Positions 8,472 to 18,506 are shown, counted from the first letter of the stretch. The stretch: 45,077 nucleotides of DNA from an uncultured Lachnospiraceae bacterium (GCA_910585465.1 CAJUEW010000025.1:1-45077), one strand, 5' to 3'. Notes: a model not told the origin generated them from the letters alone. Translations and numbers: made by a program.

Positions 8472-11400
8472 ATGTTTCACTACGACAAAATCAAGGATCC
8501 TGGTTTTTATAAGGAAAATGCGCTGCCGGCTCATTCCGATCATATCTGCTATCCGGATCAGGAAAGCCTTTCCAGAGGTGAAAATTCTTATCGTTTTTCA
8601 TTGAATGGTATCTGGAAATTTTCCTATGGAAGAAATCTGAACGACACCATCAAAGGCTTTGAAGCGACCGACTATGACTGCAGAGACTGGAAGGATATCC
8701 GGGTTCCCGCCCATATCCAGATGGAGGGCTATGATGTTCCGGCATACATTAATGTGCAGTATCCGTGGGACGGACGCGAACAGATCCAGGCAGGGGAAAT
8801 ACCTGTAAGGTTTAACCCCACCGCAAGCTATGTAAAATATTTTACCATACCGGAATCTATGGAGGAAAAGCCTCTGTACATTTCCTTTCAGGGCGTGGAA
8901 AGCGGCATGGCGGTCTGGCTGAACGGACAGTATGTGGGCTACAGTGAGGACAGCTTCACTCCGACGGAATTTGAGCTGACTCCGTACATTTGCGGCGGGG
9001 AGAACAAGCTTGCTGTTCAGGTGTATAAATGGACCAGCGGAAGCTGGACCGAGGATCAGGACTTTTTCCGGTTCTCAGGCATTTACCGGGATGTTTATCT
9101 CTATACCAGACCCGAGGTGCACATCCAGGATCTGAAAATCCGCACCTTGCTGGATGATACCTTCCGGGCCGGAGAGCTTGCGGTGGATGCCGCGGGGTTC
9201 GGTTCCGGCAGGGTGGAAGTCTCTCTCCGCCAAATGCCGGCGGCTGAGCACACGCTTTCCGGGAATTATCCGCTGTTTGCCTCCGCGTCTTTCGAGCTGA
9301 ACAATGGGGAAGGACATCTGCGTCTGCCTGTACAGGACTTTGCACTGTGGAGCGCGGAGGAACCGAACCTCTATGAACTGCTGCTGCAGGTTTATGACGG
9401 GGAGGGAAAGCTTACTGAAGTAATTCCGGAGACTGTAGGCTTCCGAAGATTCGAGATGAAGAATCATATCATGTGCCTGAACGGAAAACGGATTGTGTTT
9501 AAAGGCGTGAACCGTCATGAATTCAGCTCCAGAACAGGCCGCGTGCCGCAGGAGGATGAAATGCTTCTGGACATTCTGACCATGAAGCGGCACAATATCA
9601 ATGCCATCCGCACCTGCCACTATCCGAATGACTCCCGGATTTACCGGCTGTGCGACCGCTACGGACTGTACCTGATTGACGAAAACAATATGGAATCCCA
9701 TGGCAGCTGGGATCTGTATGCGCGGGGAGACCATGATATGAGCGTCATCGTACCCGGTGATAAGAGAGAATGGGAAGCCATGATGTTAGATCGGGTGAAT
9801 TCTACCTACCAGCGCGACAAAAATCATCCGTCTGTTCTCATCTGGTCCTGCGGAAACGAATCCTTTGGCGGCCTTGTCATCAAAAAAATGGCCGACCTGT
9901 TCCGTGAGCTTGACAATACGCGCCTTGTTCATTATGAGGGTGTCTTCCATGATCGCCGCTACAACGAAACAAGCGATATAGAAAGCCAGATGTACACCCC
10001 TGTGGCTTCCATAAAAGAATTTCTGGCCGGACACCGTGACAAGCCGTTTATCTGCTGCGAATACACTCATGCAATGGGAAATTCCTGCGGGGCCATGCAC
10101 AAATACACAGATCTGACCGATACCGAACCACTGTATCAGGGCGGCTTTATCTGGGATTATGTGGACCAGTCTATCTATAAGAAAAACCGCTATGGAGAAG
10201 AATTTCAGGCATACGGCGGCGATTTTGGAGACCGTCCCACCGACTATAATTTCAGCGGCAACGGAATTGTCTACGGCGGAGACCGGAGCGCCTCTCCCAA
10301 AATGCAGGAGATCAAATACAATTATCAGAACATTTCTGCAGAGGTAACACCGGAAAAGGTTCTGATCAGAAATAAAAACCTCTTTGTCAATACCTGCAGC
10401 TTTGACTGTGTTGTTTCTCTTGCAAAGGATGGAAAAACTGTCTGCCGGGCAGCTTTGGACACGAACGTTCCTCCGCTGGATGAGAAAGCATATGATCTGC
10501 CTGTCTCCAAAGCCTCAGAATCCGGGGAATACACAGTTACTGTGTCCTTTCTTTTAAAAGAAGATACGCTCTGGGCAAAGGCCGGACATGAGGTTGCCTT
10601 CGGACAGACGGTATATACTGTCGGGGCATCTGCAAAACCTGGCACCTGCAAAAAGCCGATCACGGTTGTCAGAGGCAATAACAACATCGGCGTAAGCGGA
10701 GAAAACTTTGAAGTGCTGTTCTCAGGTCTGTTCGGCGGTCTGACCTCCTACCGTTACGGCGGCGTGGAGATGCTTGAGAATGCTCCTAAGCCCAACTTCT
10801 GGCGTGCGCCCATTGACAATGATGAAGGCAATCAGATGATGGCCCGCTACGGACAGTGGAAGCTGGCAAGCCTTTATCTCTCTCATAAGGATTTTGAGAC
10901 CTGTGCATGGGAAATGCCGCTTGTGGAGAAAAATGAGCATTCCGTCACGGTCACTTTCCGCTATGGGCTCCCCACAAGGCCTGCAGCCTTCTGTACAGTC
11001 GCATACACCGTCTTCGGCGACGGAACCATAGAAACAACTCTTTCTTATGACCCGGTAAAGGAACTGGGCGATATGCCGGAATTTGGAATGCTGATGAAAA
11101 TCAACGCAGATTATAATCAGATAAAATGGTACGGCATGGGTCCGGAGGAAACCTACGCGGATCGATGCAAGGGGGCGAAGCTCGGCATCTATCAAAACCT
11201 GGTAGAAGAAAATATGGCCCGTTATATGGTTCCCCAGGAATGCGGAAACAAAACAGGTGTACGCTGGGCAGAAGTAACCGACCGGCGCGGACGGGGACTC
11301 CGGTTCGAGGGTGATTCCTTCTGCTTCTCCGCCCTGCCATGGACACCCCATGAGCTGGAAAACGCGCGGCACCCCTATGAGCTTCCAAAAGTTCATTACA

Positions 11401-11531
11401 CAGTAATCCGGGCAGCTCTGCAGCAGATGGGAATCGGCGGAGATGATAGCTGGGGGGCCCGCACTCACCCGGAATATCTGCTGGATGTCAGCCGGAAAAT
11501 GACCTTTACTTTCCGGTTCCGCGGAATTTAA
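8472..11531 (+). CDS. lacZ: Beta-galactosidase, GH2 (LacZ type)
   Basis: About 1019 residues, the usual LacZ length, with the five-domain order: jelly-roll sugar-binding domain, immunoglobulin-like domain, TIM-barrel catalytic domain, second Ig-like domain and C-terminal small-chain domain (FGMLMKINADYNQIKWYGMGPEE). The acid/base is in WSCGNESFGG (Glu about 463) and the nucleophile in FICCEYTHAMGNS (Glu about 530). Also visible are GVNRHEF and RTCHYPN. There is no signal peptide, so it is cytoplasmic and would release galactose from oligosaccharides made by the GH53 enzyme. Two adjacent ATGs occur at 8469 and 8472; I prefer the second because GGAGG (8461-8465) is then six bases away. Confidence 0.93.
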   Translation: MFHYDKIKDPGFYKENALPAHSDHICYPDQESLSRGENSYRFSLNGIWKFSYGRNLNDTIKGFEATDYDCRDWKDIRVPAHIQMEGYDVPAYINVQYPWDGREQIQAGEIPVRFNPTASYVKYFTIPESMEEKPLYISFQGVESGMAVWLNGQYVGYSEDSFTPTEFELTPYICGGENKLAVQVYKWTSGSWTEDQDFFRFSGIYRDVYLYTRPEVHIQDLKIRTLLDDTFRAGELAVDAAGFGSGRVEVSLRQMPAAEHTLSGNYPLFASASFELNNGEGHLRLPVQDFALWSAEEPNLYELLLQVYDGEGKLTEVIPETVGFRRFEMKNHIMCLNGKRIVFKGVNRHEFSSRTGRVPQEDEMLLDILTMKRHNINAIRTCHYPNDSRIYRLCDRYGLYLIDENNMESHGSWDLYARGDHDMSVIVPGDKREWEAMMLDRVNSTYQRDKNHPSVLIWSCGNESFGGLVIKKMADLFRELDNTRLVHYEGVFHDRRYNETSDIESQMYTPVASIKEFLAGHRDKPFICCEYTHAMGNSCGAMHKYTDLTDTEPLYQGGFIWDYVDQSIYKKNRYGEEFQAYGGDFGDRPTDYNFSGNGIVYGGDRSASPKMQEIKYNYQNISAEVTPEKVLIRNKNLFVNTCSFDCVVSLAKDGKTVCRAALDTNVPPLDEKAYDLPVSKASESGEYTVTVSFLLKEDTLWAKAGHEVAFGQTVYTVGASAKPGTCKKPITVVRGNNNIGVSGENFEVLFSGLFGGLTSYRYGGVEMLENAPKPNFWRAPIDNDEGNQMMARYGQWKLASLYLSHKDFETCAWEMPLVEKNEHSVTVTFRYGLPTRPAAFCTVAYTVFGDGTIETTLSYDPVKELGDMPEFGMLMKINADYNQIKWYGMGPEETYADRCKGAKLGIYQNLVEENMARYMVPQECGNKTGVRWAEVTDRRGRGLRFEGDSFCFSALPWTPHELENARHPYELPKVHYTVIRAALQQMGIGGDDSWGARTHPEYLLDVSRKMTFTFRFRGI

Positions 11532-11550
11532 ACAGAGCAAAAAACCGGGA

Positions 11551-12510
11551 CTACCACCCCTCTTCCGAATGAACCGCAAATTTTAATATCTGCTGCTCAT
11601 AATTTTCCGGGCGTTTCCTCCATACATGAGGGGAAACGCCCATAATTTCCTTAAAATTGCGGTTGAAGGTAGACAGAATGGAGAAGCCGCACTTATGTGC
11701 GATATCCGCCACCGGATCATCCGTAGTCTTCAGATATTCACATGCCATCCGGATACGCACCCGATTGATATACTCCATGGGACTCATTTTTATATATGAG
11801 GAAAACAGTCTCCTCAAATGGGCCTCGCTGATATGGCACCAGTCTGCCAGCTCGTCCACCCGGATGGGCTCCATATAATGAAGCGTAATATAATCTAATG
11901 CCCGGTATACCGGTATGGCCGGCCGCTCCTCCGGCTCTGCCGCCTCAATTCCCGCAGCTCCCTTCTTCCACCCGCTGTTCTCTCTGGCAATATTGACCAG
12001 AAGAGCCGCAAGCATTCCTTTTGCTTCTTCTAAGTAAAATTCTTCCGTGCTGCGCATAATATCCAGAATTCCCCGAATCATTCCCGCAATTTTAGGATAA
12101 TCCTTTACATTGTACAAAACCGCCCGGGAATCAATCTGCTTCATCATCCGCTCTATCCGTTCACGCCGCACTCCCTGATTTACCTCGGGCAGAAATTTTT
12201 CTACATCGATAAACAGATATTCCCAGCGGCTGCACGTGTCCGGATCACTATCCGTTGTGTGAGGATAATTTTTAGGAATCACAGAAAAGCACCCTCCGGT
12301 AAACCGGAACTCCTGCTCTCCCAGCGTCAGAGTCCCCTGTCCGTCATAGCAATATCCGATCTCCAGAAAATTATGGAAATGAAGATAGTCGATATCACGT
12401 CCATAGGCCTGCACCCATTTCTGCCCAAGCAGCGCCAGAATCGGGCTCCCCGCAGGCATCTGATAATACCGGAATTCTATCTTAGGCTTTTTCTTCTTAT
12501 TCCTGTTCAT
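11551..12510 (-). CDS. AraC-family transcriptional regulator
   Basis: 319 residues with a cupin-like sensor domain (HFHNFLEIGYCYDGQGTLTL, about residues 40-60) and a C-terminal AraC helix-turn-helix pair (VDELADWCHISEAHLRRLFSSYIKMSPMEYINRVRI and DIAHKCGFSILSTFNRNFK). It converges on the beta-galactosidase gene with only 19 bases between stops and follows the MATE gene in the same direction 60 bases later. A GGGAG site precedes the ATG. The target is unknown; control of the neighbouring exporter or a sugar gene elsewhere is equally possible. Confidence 0.85.
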   Translation of the reverse strand: MNRNKKKKPKIEFRYYQMPAGSPILALLGQKWVQAYGRDIDYLHFHNFLEIGYCYDGQGTLTLGEQEFRFTGGCFSVIPKNYPHTTDSDPDTCSRWEYLFIDVEKFLPEVNQGVRRERIERMMKQIDSRAVLYNVKDYPKIAGMIRGILDIMRSTEEFYLEEAKGMLAALLVNIARENSGWKKGAAGIEAAEPEERPAIPVYRALDYITLHYMEPIRVDELADWCHISEAHLRRLFSSYIKMSPMEYINRVRIRMACEYLKTTDDPVADIAHKCGFSILSTFNRNFKEIMGVSPHVWRKRPENYEQQILKFAVHSEEGW

Positions 12511-12570
12511 GCAGAGTCTCCCTTATCTTTTTAGCAACATGGAAAAACCTGTCCTCTTCAGGCAGCTTAC

Positions 12571-13926
12571 TTATCTGTCCGGCGATACTTCCGCGCAGTT
12601 TCTTTCCCATGCGCCGGAATAATAACGCACCGCTCCCACAAGGGCAGCGCACACCCACGTCAGAGGTGAAACAAACCAAAGTCCCCGATAGCCAAACAAT
12701 CTGGAAAATAAAACCGCGCAGCCAATCCGGGTCACAACTTCGCTCACTCCCATAAGCACTGTAACCATTATATCCCCTGATGCGCGCAGAATATTATGAT
12801 ATATGGTCAGAATTCCTCCTGCCAGAAAAAACAGGGTAAAGACCCGCATATACTCTGTCCCCAGCCCGACCGCCTCCGGTGTCTGAGTAAACGCCTCCAT
12901 AATGGAACGGGCTGACAGATAAACCAGAGGGCAGAAAACTCCATAACAGATCACATTCATCAGATAGGCGCACCGCACTCCCTGCCTGACCCGTCTGAAA
13001 TCTCCGGCTCCCACATTCTGGCCTGCAAAGGTCCCAAGTGAAGTGCCAATGGAATCCGCCAGCTGAAAGCCCATTCCTTCCACCTTGACGCAGACACCGT
13101 AGGCCACAATCATGGCTGTCCCGTAAGTATTAATAACCGCCTGCAATGTCATGTCCGATATGGAAATAATGCTCATTTGCAGTCCCGTAGGCAGTCCGTA
13201 GCGCAGCAGCCGTCCGATCAGATGCCAGTCCGGTTTCCACTCCTGCCTTCGTATCCTTAAAAACGGAAGAATTTTCAAGGCGTATACAAGGCAGCACACG
13301 CCGGAGATAAGCTGCGCCAGCACAGTCGCAAGCGCCGCGCCTGCAGCTCCCATAGGAATCCATGCCACTAAAGCGATATCCAGCACTATATTCAGTATGC
13401 TGGAAATAATCAAAAATAAAAGCGGCGCCACGGAATTTCCCACAGCTCTTAATACTGCCGCATTAAAATTATACAGCATCGTCGCCGCGCAGCCTGCATA
13501 GATTACCAGCAGATATTCCCTGGCAGCCGGAAACAGTTCTTCCGAGGTCTGCAAAAGCCGCAGCAGCGGAGTTACGGTCAGCAGGCCCCCTGCTGTAATA
13601 AGAAGCGTCATTCCGGCTGCCACATAGATCCCGGCGGCAAAGGTACTCCGTATTTTCTGCTCTTCATTCGCCCCGTAAAACTGCGAGATAACCACACTGA
13701 CTCCTGTGGTGACCCCCATCATGACCGAAAACAGCATATATGTGGCTATCCCGGCAATGCTCACTGCCGCCAGCGCCTCATCCCCCAGATACCGGCCTAC
13801 AATATAAGTATCCGCAAAATTATAGATTCTCTGGCACAGCATACCGGCCAATACCGGAAGGGCAAACATTGTCATCTGCTTCAACGCCGGCCCTTGTGTC
13901 ATATCCATGACCTGATTCTCTTTCAT
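12571..13926 (-). CDS. MATE-family efflux transporter
   Basis: 451 residues with about twelve hydrophobic segments in two homologous halves, typical of multidrug and toxic-compound extrusion antiporters (Na+ or H+ coupled) of the DinF/NorM kind. Family cues are the N-terminal QMTMFALPVLAGMLCQRIYNFADTYIVGRYLG and the second-half GMGFQLADSIGTSLGTFAGQNVGAG. GGGAG is close to the ATG at 13924-13926; an in-frame ATG six codons later is also possible. The following AraC gene may be co-transcribed. The substrate cannot be predicted. Confidence 0.88.
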   Translation of the reverse strand: MKENQVMDMTQGPALKQMTMFALPVLAGMLCQRIYNFADTYIVGRYLGDEALAAVSIAGIATYMLFSVMMGVTTGVSVVISQFYGANEEQKIRSTFAAGIYVAAGMTLLITAGGLLTVTPLLRLLQTSEELFPAAREYLLVIYAGCAATMLYNFNAAVLRAVGNSVAPLLFLIISSILNIVLDIALVAWIPMGAAGAALATVLAQLISGVCCLVYALKILPFLRIRRQEWKPDWHLIGRLLRYGLPTGLQMSIISISDMTLQAVINTYGTAMIVAYGVCVKVEGMGFQLADSIGTSLGTFAGQNVGAGDFRRVRQGVRCAYLMNVICYGVFCPLVYLSARSIMEAFTQTPEAVGLGTEYMRVFTLFFLAGGILTIYHNILRASGDIMVTVLMGVSEVVTRIGCAVLFSRLFGYRGLWFVSPLTWVCAALVGAVRYYSGAWERNCAEVSPDR

Positions 13927-14180
13927 AGCTCCCTTTCACACGGCACAGAATACATGATACCTACCTGAATCATGTGCCTCTGTTATTTTTTATGCCCCTC
14001 CCCGTCAGGAAAAGGGCCTGTTGCATATTATACACATCATAACATATGAAAGGATCTTTTTTAAGTATGAAAACAGGTTCTTTTCCGGATTGTCATAGCT
14101 TTTCTCTCTGTCAGATTGTTATCTCTATCTGATTACCCTCAAAATCAATCAGACAGCTCTCATAACAATATATTCAATCC

Positions 14181-14813
14181 TCATATTCTGTTTTCCTCTA
14201 TATCAGTCCAGGATTCTGTATCAAACTTTCTTTTTTTGAAGTAGTAAGCTCTGTCTTCTTCTGTTATTTCACGAACAATCCTGCAGGGATTACCTGCTGC
14301 AATCATATTGTCCGGAATATCTTTTGTTACAATGCTTCCTGCTCCAATTACCACATTGTTTCCAATCGTCACTCCCGGAAGTATTACGGAATTACCGCCT
14401 ATCCATACATTATCGCCAATCGTAATCGGTATTCCGTATTCATATCCGGAATTGCGGCTTTCAGGGTGTATCGGATGTCCTGCCGTATAAATAGATACGT
14501 TGGGCGCGATTTGTACATTTGCCCCTATTGTGACCTTCCCCACATCAAGAATAGTAAGATTGTAATTTGCGAAAAAATTATTACCTGCTTCAATGTTCCA
14601 TCCGTAGTCGCAATGAAACGGCGGTTCTATCCAAATTGTTTCCCCTGTTTTTCCGAGCAATTTTTTAAGCAGTCCGGGAATTTTCACTCTTTCATTTGGC
14701 GGAAGAAGATTAAATTCATAAATCTTCTGCTTGCAGGATTCCCGTTCTTCCTCCAGACCATCAAGCCATGCCTTATAAGGCAGACTGTTTAACATCCTTT
14801 CTTTTTGGTTCAT
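14181..14813 (-). CDS. Sugar O-acetyltransferase (maltose/galactoside type, LacA/Maa family)
   Basis: 210 residues. The N-terminal mac domain (KERMLNSLPYKAWLDGLEEER) is followed by a left-handed beta-helix of hexapeptide repeats (IGANVQIAPNVSIYTAGHP, ITIGDNVWIGGNSVILPGVTIG, VVIGAGSIVTKDIP). The catalytic His is in TAGHPIHPESR. It transfers acetyl from acetyl-CoA to a sugar hydroxyl in the cytoplasm. AAGGAGG precedes the ATG. It lies 18 bases after a MATE gene in the same direction; exporter plus sugar acetylase fits a detoxification or efflux unit for non-metabolised sugars, which is inference. Confidence 0.9.
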   Translation of the reverse strand: MNQKERMLNSLPYKAWLDGLEEERESCKQKIYEFNLLPPNERVKIPGLLKKLLGKTGETIWIEPPFHCDYGWNIEAGNNFFANYNLTILDVGKVTIGANVQIAPNVSIYTAGHPIHPESRNSGYEYGIPITIGDNVWIGGNSVILPGVTIGNNVVIGAGSIVTKDIPDNMIAAGNPCRIVREITEEDRAYYFKKRKFDTESWTDIEENRI

Positions 14814-14831
14814 AGCTTCCTCCTTAATTAG

Positions 14832-16181
14832 TCAGTTTGCAGTTAGGTTTTTAACCCATTTGTATTGTTTATAATGCCTGTAAACGGCGGGCAGTTTCAT
14901 CACTTCATCTAAATTCAGTATAAAATAGACCGCCAATATTGGAAAGTGTAAAATAAATGCGGCCGCTGCCCCAAGTGGTATAATAATTATCCACATGGTT
15001 ACAGCGTCACATATAAACCCGAATTTTGTGTCGCCGCCTGCACAAAAGATTCCCGCAATTACCGTAGAGTTCATGGCTTTCCCTATCATATAATAGGAAC
15101 ATATGTACAGCATAATTTGCAGATAGTCATGAGCCTGCTCTGTCAGGCCTGCAGTAAACGTCAATATCAAAGGACTTAACAATAAAATTAAAAATCCGGA
15201 AACCGCTCCGGTAATCAATGATATTTTACAGAGCAGTCCGCCGTATTTTTTTGCCGCCTCAAAGTTGCCTCTGCCAAGTTCATTGCCAACTAAAATACCG
15301 CTGCCTGTACCAATCCCCAAACATACACACGCAATTATGTTTTTTACAATATTAGCCACGGAATTAGCGGCAACCGCGTCACTCCCAAGGTGTCCCATGA
15401 TTACGGAAAACATGGTAAAGCCACAGCCCCACACTAATTCATTTGCTAATACCGGCGTTGTATAACGGTAATAATCCCCTTTTAACCGGACATAATCAGA
15501 ATGAAAATATTTCCATCTAACCCGGACAACACCCGTTTTCATGTTCTCGAAAATTGTAAGTACCAATTCGATTGCTCTCGATATGGTTGTTGCTAAAGCT
15601 GCCCCTTCAATCCCCATCTGCGAAAACCCAAACAAGCCAAATATAAGTATCCCATTGAACAGGATATTCAATATTAATGCAGAAGAACCATATATTGTGC
15701 TTTTTGTTGTTCTGCCGCTGTTTTTCATAATGCAGAGATATATCTGTGAAAATCCCATAAATAAATATGACCAGCTTACAATCCTCAGGTAAGGGATTCC
15801 TGCCTCAATCAGTAACATTTCATTTGTAAATATCTGCATAAGCACCCATGGAAAGAAAAAAGCTGCCGTAAAAAATATCAAAGAAATCAGTAACGATATT
15901 TTCAGGGCAATGCAAAGCACTTCCTCCACAGATTCCCTGTCCTTCTTCCCCCAATACTGAGCTGCCAGAATTGTAGCGCCGATTGTGAGAGCCGTAAAAA
16001 ATAAATTCAACACAAATTGTACCTGTGCTGCCAATGATACGGCTGATAATGCTGTCTGGTTTAAAACCCCAAGCATGAGCGCGTCTGATGCGCTGACAAG
16101 AGCTGTCATTAAATTTTGAACTGCAATAGGCAATACTAATCCGGCTAATTTTTTATAAAAAATGTTTTTTTCTGCTCCCAT
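14832..16181 (-). CDS. MATE-family efflux transporter
   Basis: About 449 residues from my start, with twelve predicted membrane segments and the MATE repeat layout (LVLPIAVQNLMTALVSASDALMLG at the N terminus, GIGTGSGILVGNELGRGNFEAAKKYG mid-protein). I start at MGAEKN (16179-16181) because the promoter -10 at 16230-16235 would place the transcript start near 16223, and AAGGG lies just upstream; a longer frame to 16262 would begin ahead of the transcript with TTG. It is followed by the sugar acetyltransferase and is divergent from an AraC gene that probably controls it. Base composition is more AT-rich than the first MATE gene. Confidence 0.85.
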   Translation of the reverse strand: MGAEKNIFYKKLAGLVLPIAVQNLMTALVSASDALMLGVLNQTALSAVSLAAQVQFVLNLFFTALTIGATILAAQYWGKKDRESVEEVLCIALKISLLISLIFFTAAFFFPWVLMQIFTNEMLLIEAGIPYLRIVSWSYLFMGFSQIYLCIMKNSGRTTKSTIYGSSALILNILFNGILIFGLFGFSQMGIEGAALATTISRAIELVLTIFENMKTGVVRVRWKYFHSDYVRLKGDYYRYTTPVLANELVWGCGFTMFSVIMGHLGSDAVAANSVANIVKNIIACVCLGIGTGSGILVGNELGRGNFEAAKKYGGLLCKISLITGAVSGFLILLLSPLILTFTAGLTEQAHDYLQIMLYICSYYMIGKAMNSTVIAGIFCAGGDTKFGFICDAVTMWIIIIPLGAAAAFILHFPILAVYFILNLDEVMKLPAVYRHYKQYKWVKNLTAN

Positions 16182-16229
16182 ATTCCCTTCGTTTCCGTTT
16201 TCCTTGTTTTTTCCTGGTACCATGCTATA

Positions 16230-16259
16230 ATTATAGTATTTATTTTTTTCCCTTTCTAA
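16230..16259 (-). promoter_or_regulatory. Promoter of the MATE/acetyltransferase operon
   Basis: Minus-strand TTAGAA (16254-16259) and consensus TATAAT (16230-16235) with 18-base spacing. The divergent AraC gene starts 50 bases away, so the two promoters share a short control region. Confidence 0.55.
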
Positions 16260-16308
16260 CAATATTGTGTTAAAAAGTATAAATATCGTATTTTCAGGAG
16301 CATGAAAT

Positions 16309-17223
16309 ATGGAAACGATAGCGATTGAACTGATGCCGGACTTTTCTGAAATTGTACATTATGAGCATACAGGAATACCACTGTATATCCGTACCGCGGA
16401 TTTGGCAGTTTATCCTGGCATGAGCGCGCCCTGCCATTGGCATGATGATATTGAATGGATCTATATTATTTCGGGAAAAATGCATTATTATATCAACGGC
16501 AAAAGAATTCTTCTGAACGAAAAGGATTCGCTTATGGTAAATGCCCGTCAAATGCACTATGGGTATTCATATAAAGAGCAGAACTGCCAATTTTTATGTG
16601 TTTTATTCCACCCGTCTTTATTTGGCAGCAACAAAACTTTATTACAGAAATATGTTACCCCTGTTATTGAGAATACTGATTGTGAATACTTGCATTTTTA
16701 TTCAAAGCAGACAAGAGGACAGAAAACAGCAGCATATCTTGAGCAGGTCCGCCGTTTAAAAACGGAAGCAGCACACGCATATGAAATGCAGGCTATCGCA
16801 GTCATGCTTCAGTTATGGAGCAATTTACTGCAATGGGGGGAATTAACGATACGAGATTACAAAATCAATCGGAACAGTGATCTGGAGATCCAAAAAAATA
16901 TGGTATCCTTTATCTATCAACACTATGCAGAAAAAATATCACTAAATGAAATTGCGGCTTCCGGAAACGTAAGCCGAAGTAAATGCTGCCTTATTTTTAA
17001 ACACTATCTGCAACAATCCCCTTTGGATTTTTTAAATACCTTTAGGTTAAAAACAAGCTGCAGTTTATTGCGGAATACCGATAAAAGTATTACAGAAATT
17101 GCTTTTAGCTGCGGCTTCAACCATTTAAGCTATTTTTCAAAGCTGTTTATCAAGAATTTTGGCTGTACTCCGCGGGAATATCGCAATAATAGTTTTCCGC
17201 ATCCCGCGGAACGCAATGATTAG
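16309..17223 (+). CDS. AraC-family transcriptional regulator
   Basis: 304 residues. The N-terminal cupin domain contains the metal/ligand-site-like CHWHDDIEWIYIISGKMHYYINGK (about residues 44-67). The C-terminal helix-turn-helix pair reads ISLNEIAASGNVSRSKCCLIFKHYLQQSPLDFLNTFRL and ITEIAFSCGFNHLSYFSKLFIKNFGCTPREYR. AGGAG lies eight bases before the ATG. It is divergent from, and likely regulates, the MATE/acetyltransferase pair, perhaps as a local sensor of the exported compound. Confidence 0.87.
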   Translation: METIAIELMPDFSEIVHYEHTGIPLYIRTADLAVYPGMSAPCHWHDDIEWIYIISGKMHYYINGKRILLNEKDSLMVNARQMHYGYSYKEQNCQFLCVLFHPSLFGSNKTLLQKYVTPVIENTDCEYLHFYSKQTRGQKTAAYLEQVRRLKTEAAHAYEMQAIAVMLQLWSNLLQWGELTIRDYKINRNSDLEIQKNMVSFIYQHYAEKISLNEIAASGNVSRSKCCLIFKHYLQQSPLDFLNTFRLKTSCSLLRNTDKSITEIAFSCGFNHLSYFSKLFIKNFGCTPREYRNNSFPHPAERND

Positions 17224-17245
17224 CAGGCTGTATAGCTTTTACTTA

Positions 17246-17878
17246 TCATGTTAATTGTCTCAACTGTTCCTCCAGCTGCTTATAAAACTCAGCAATATGT
17301 ATCCCGTCAACCAGCCCATGATGGCACAACACGGACACCGGCATCAACACACGGTTTTCCTGAATAAAATATTTACCCCATGTAATTCTCGGATTGCTGT
17401 CCGCAGGAACCGGGACAGGCTGAATCAGAGCGGTGTAAGAAAGCCATGGCAGAGTAGAGATAAACAGCTTGTCATATACATCGGATTCATTTTCTTCAAT
17501 CGATTTTTTTTGCTTTGCACTCTCCTGCTGCCGCAGTGCATATGGAAGATACTCAGCAAACGGCCTATTGCTGTCCAGGGTGCAGTAACAATAGGTTCCG
17601 TCCTCTAATCCCACGGTATGCGAGGTTTTACAACGGTCAAATTCTACAATTTTGTCATCAATAATTCTCTGTCTGAATTCAGGTACCTCATTTGCTGCTT
17701 CTGAAACGCAATAGCAGACAGTAAAGAAAAAAGACCATCCCTCTGACTTAATTCGCTTCAGCAGCTCTGTAATATCTACATTAACAGTCACACCCACATA
17801 CGGATATGCAAGACTGTTAAAATATGTAAAATGGCTCTTCCTTTTATATGTATCCATATCCAGATATTGATAACCCAT
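17246..17878 (-). CDS. Chloramphenicol O-acetyltransferase-like protein (CatA type)
   Basis: 210 residues from an ATG with GGAGG upstream; the open frame extends to 18031 but that part has no ribosome site. The CAT fold is recognisable: FTYFNSLAYPYVGVTVNVDIT near the start, VPEFRQRI, and the catalytic HHGLVDGIHIAEFY near the C terminus (HHxxxDG, with the general-base His). Trimeric CATs acetylate chloramphenicol at the 3-hydroxyl using acetyl-CoA. Clostridial chromosomes carry many CAT-like enzymes of unknown substrate, so resistance is possible but not shown. Confidence 0.82.
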   Translation of the reverse strand: MGYQYLDMDTYKRKSHFTYFNSLAYPYVGVTVNVDITELLKRIKSEGWSFFFTVCYCVSEAANEVPEFRQRIIDDKIVEFDRCKTSHTVGLEDGTYCYCTLDSNRPFAEYLPYALRQQESAKQKKSIEENESDVYDKLFISTLPWLSYTALIQPVPVPADSNPRITWGKYFIQENRVLMPVSVLCHHGLVDGIHIAEFYKQLEEQLRQLT

Positions 17879-18031
17879 GATTCCTCCGCTCCTTTTAATC
17901 CCATTATCCACTCGCTCTATTTCATACATCCGGCATATCCACATCCGGACAGGCAAAGAGTAACCTTCTCTCTTCCTGTCCCGGTATCCCTCTCCTGTAT
18001 ATTTATATATTAATATATAAATATACAGCAA

Positions 18032-18480
18032 GGCAACATTTATATCTTAGTTTAGTTTGCCGAGAATTGAACTTCCAATAGTTCCCGCCGGCATTTCCAG
18101 CATAGCTTTAGAAAAGGTATTCATGGGGTCTTTCTAAAAGAAGCTCACATTAATACTGATATATATAAGCGGCCTATGGAAAACCGGCTCCAGATTTCAT
18201 TCAGCAAAGTAGCTGCTGACATGGAGAAAACCTTTTTTATGGCTTTGCCTGCCCGCAGAACGGACAGTATGGCTCCCTTCCCTATAAGGCAGCCTTTTCT
18301 CCCTGACAGGATATGGCATTATCCGCTATAATCATAGTTCGGCAGACACTCTCATCAAATATTAAATTTCACAATTATTTCAAAGTATCAACACACCTCC
18401 TACACATTTAAAAGGTATATTAAATGACAACAAGGCAGCAATCCTTTTTATAATAAATCATTTTACTTTCCTTTTTTCAG
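18032..18480. other. Gene-poor stretch, no supported gene
   Basis: About 450 bases between the CAT gene and a terminator-like hairpin with no convincing open frame. Short stretches on the minus strand hint at decayed coding sequence (CPFCGQAKP near 18240-18270) but are interrupted by stops. Nothing further can be supported. Confidence 0.5.
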
Positions 18481-18506
18481 GCGGCCGCTTGACGGCTGCT
18501 TTTTTA
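18481..18506 (+). terminator. Rho-independent terminator-like hairpin
   Basis: GCGGCCG, loop CTTGA, CGGCTGC (7-bp stem with one G-U pair), followed directly by a run of six T. It lies 67 bases upstream of a 55-residue gene in the same direction, so it could end a short leader transcript or act as an attenuator. Confidence 0.55.

Noticed and set aside
10722..11579. 285-codon minus-strand open frame opposite the beta-galactosidase C terminus
   Set aside because: Lies wholly over a recognised LacZ domain, no ribosome site.
12497..12679. 60-codon frame overlapping the MATE stop and the AraC start
   Set aside because: Considered as the true MATE C terminus after a frameshift, but the MATE reading is a normal length and ends sensibly.
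14120..14179. Short minus-strand reading YCYESCLIDFEGNQIEITI after the acetyltransferase
   Set aside because: Looks like a scrap of a protein C terminus but has no start, and 20 residues cannot support a call.
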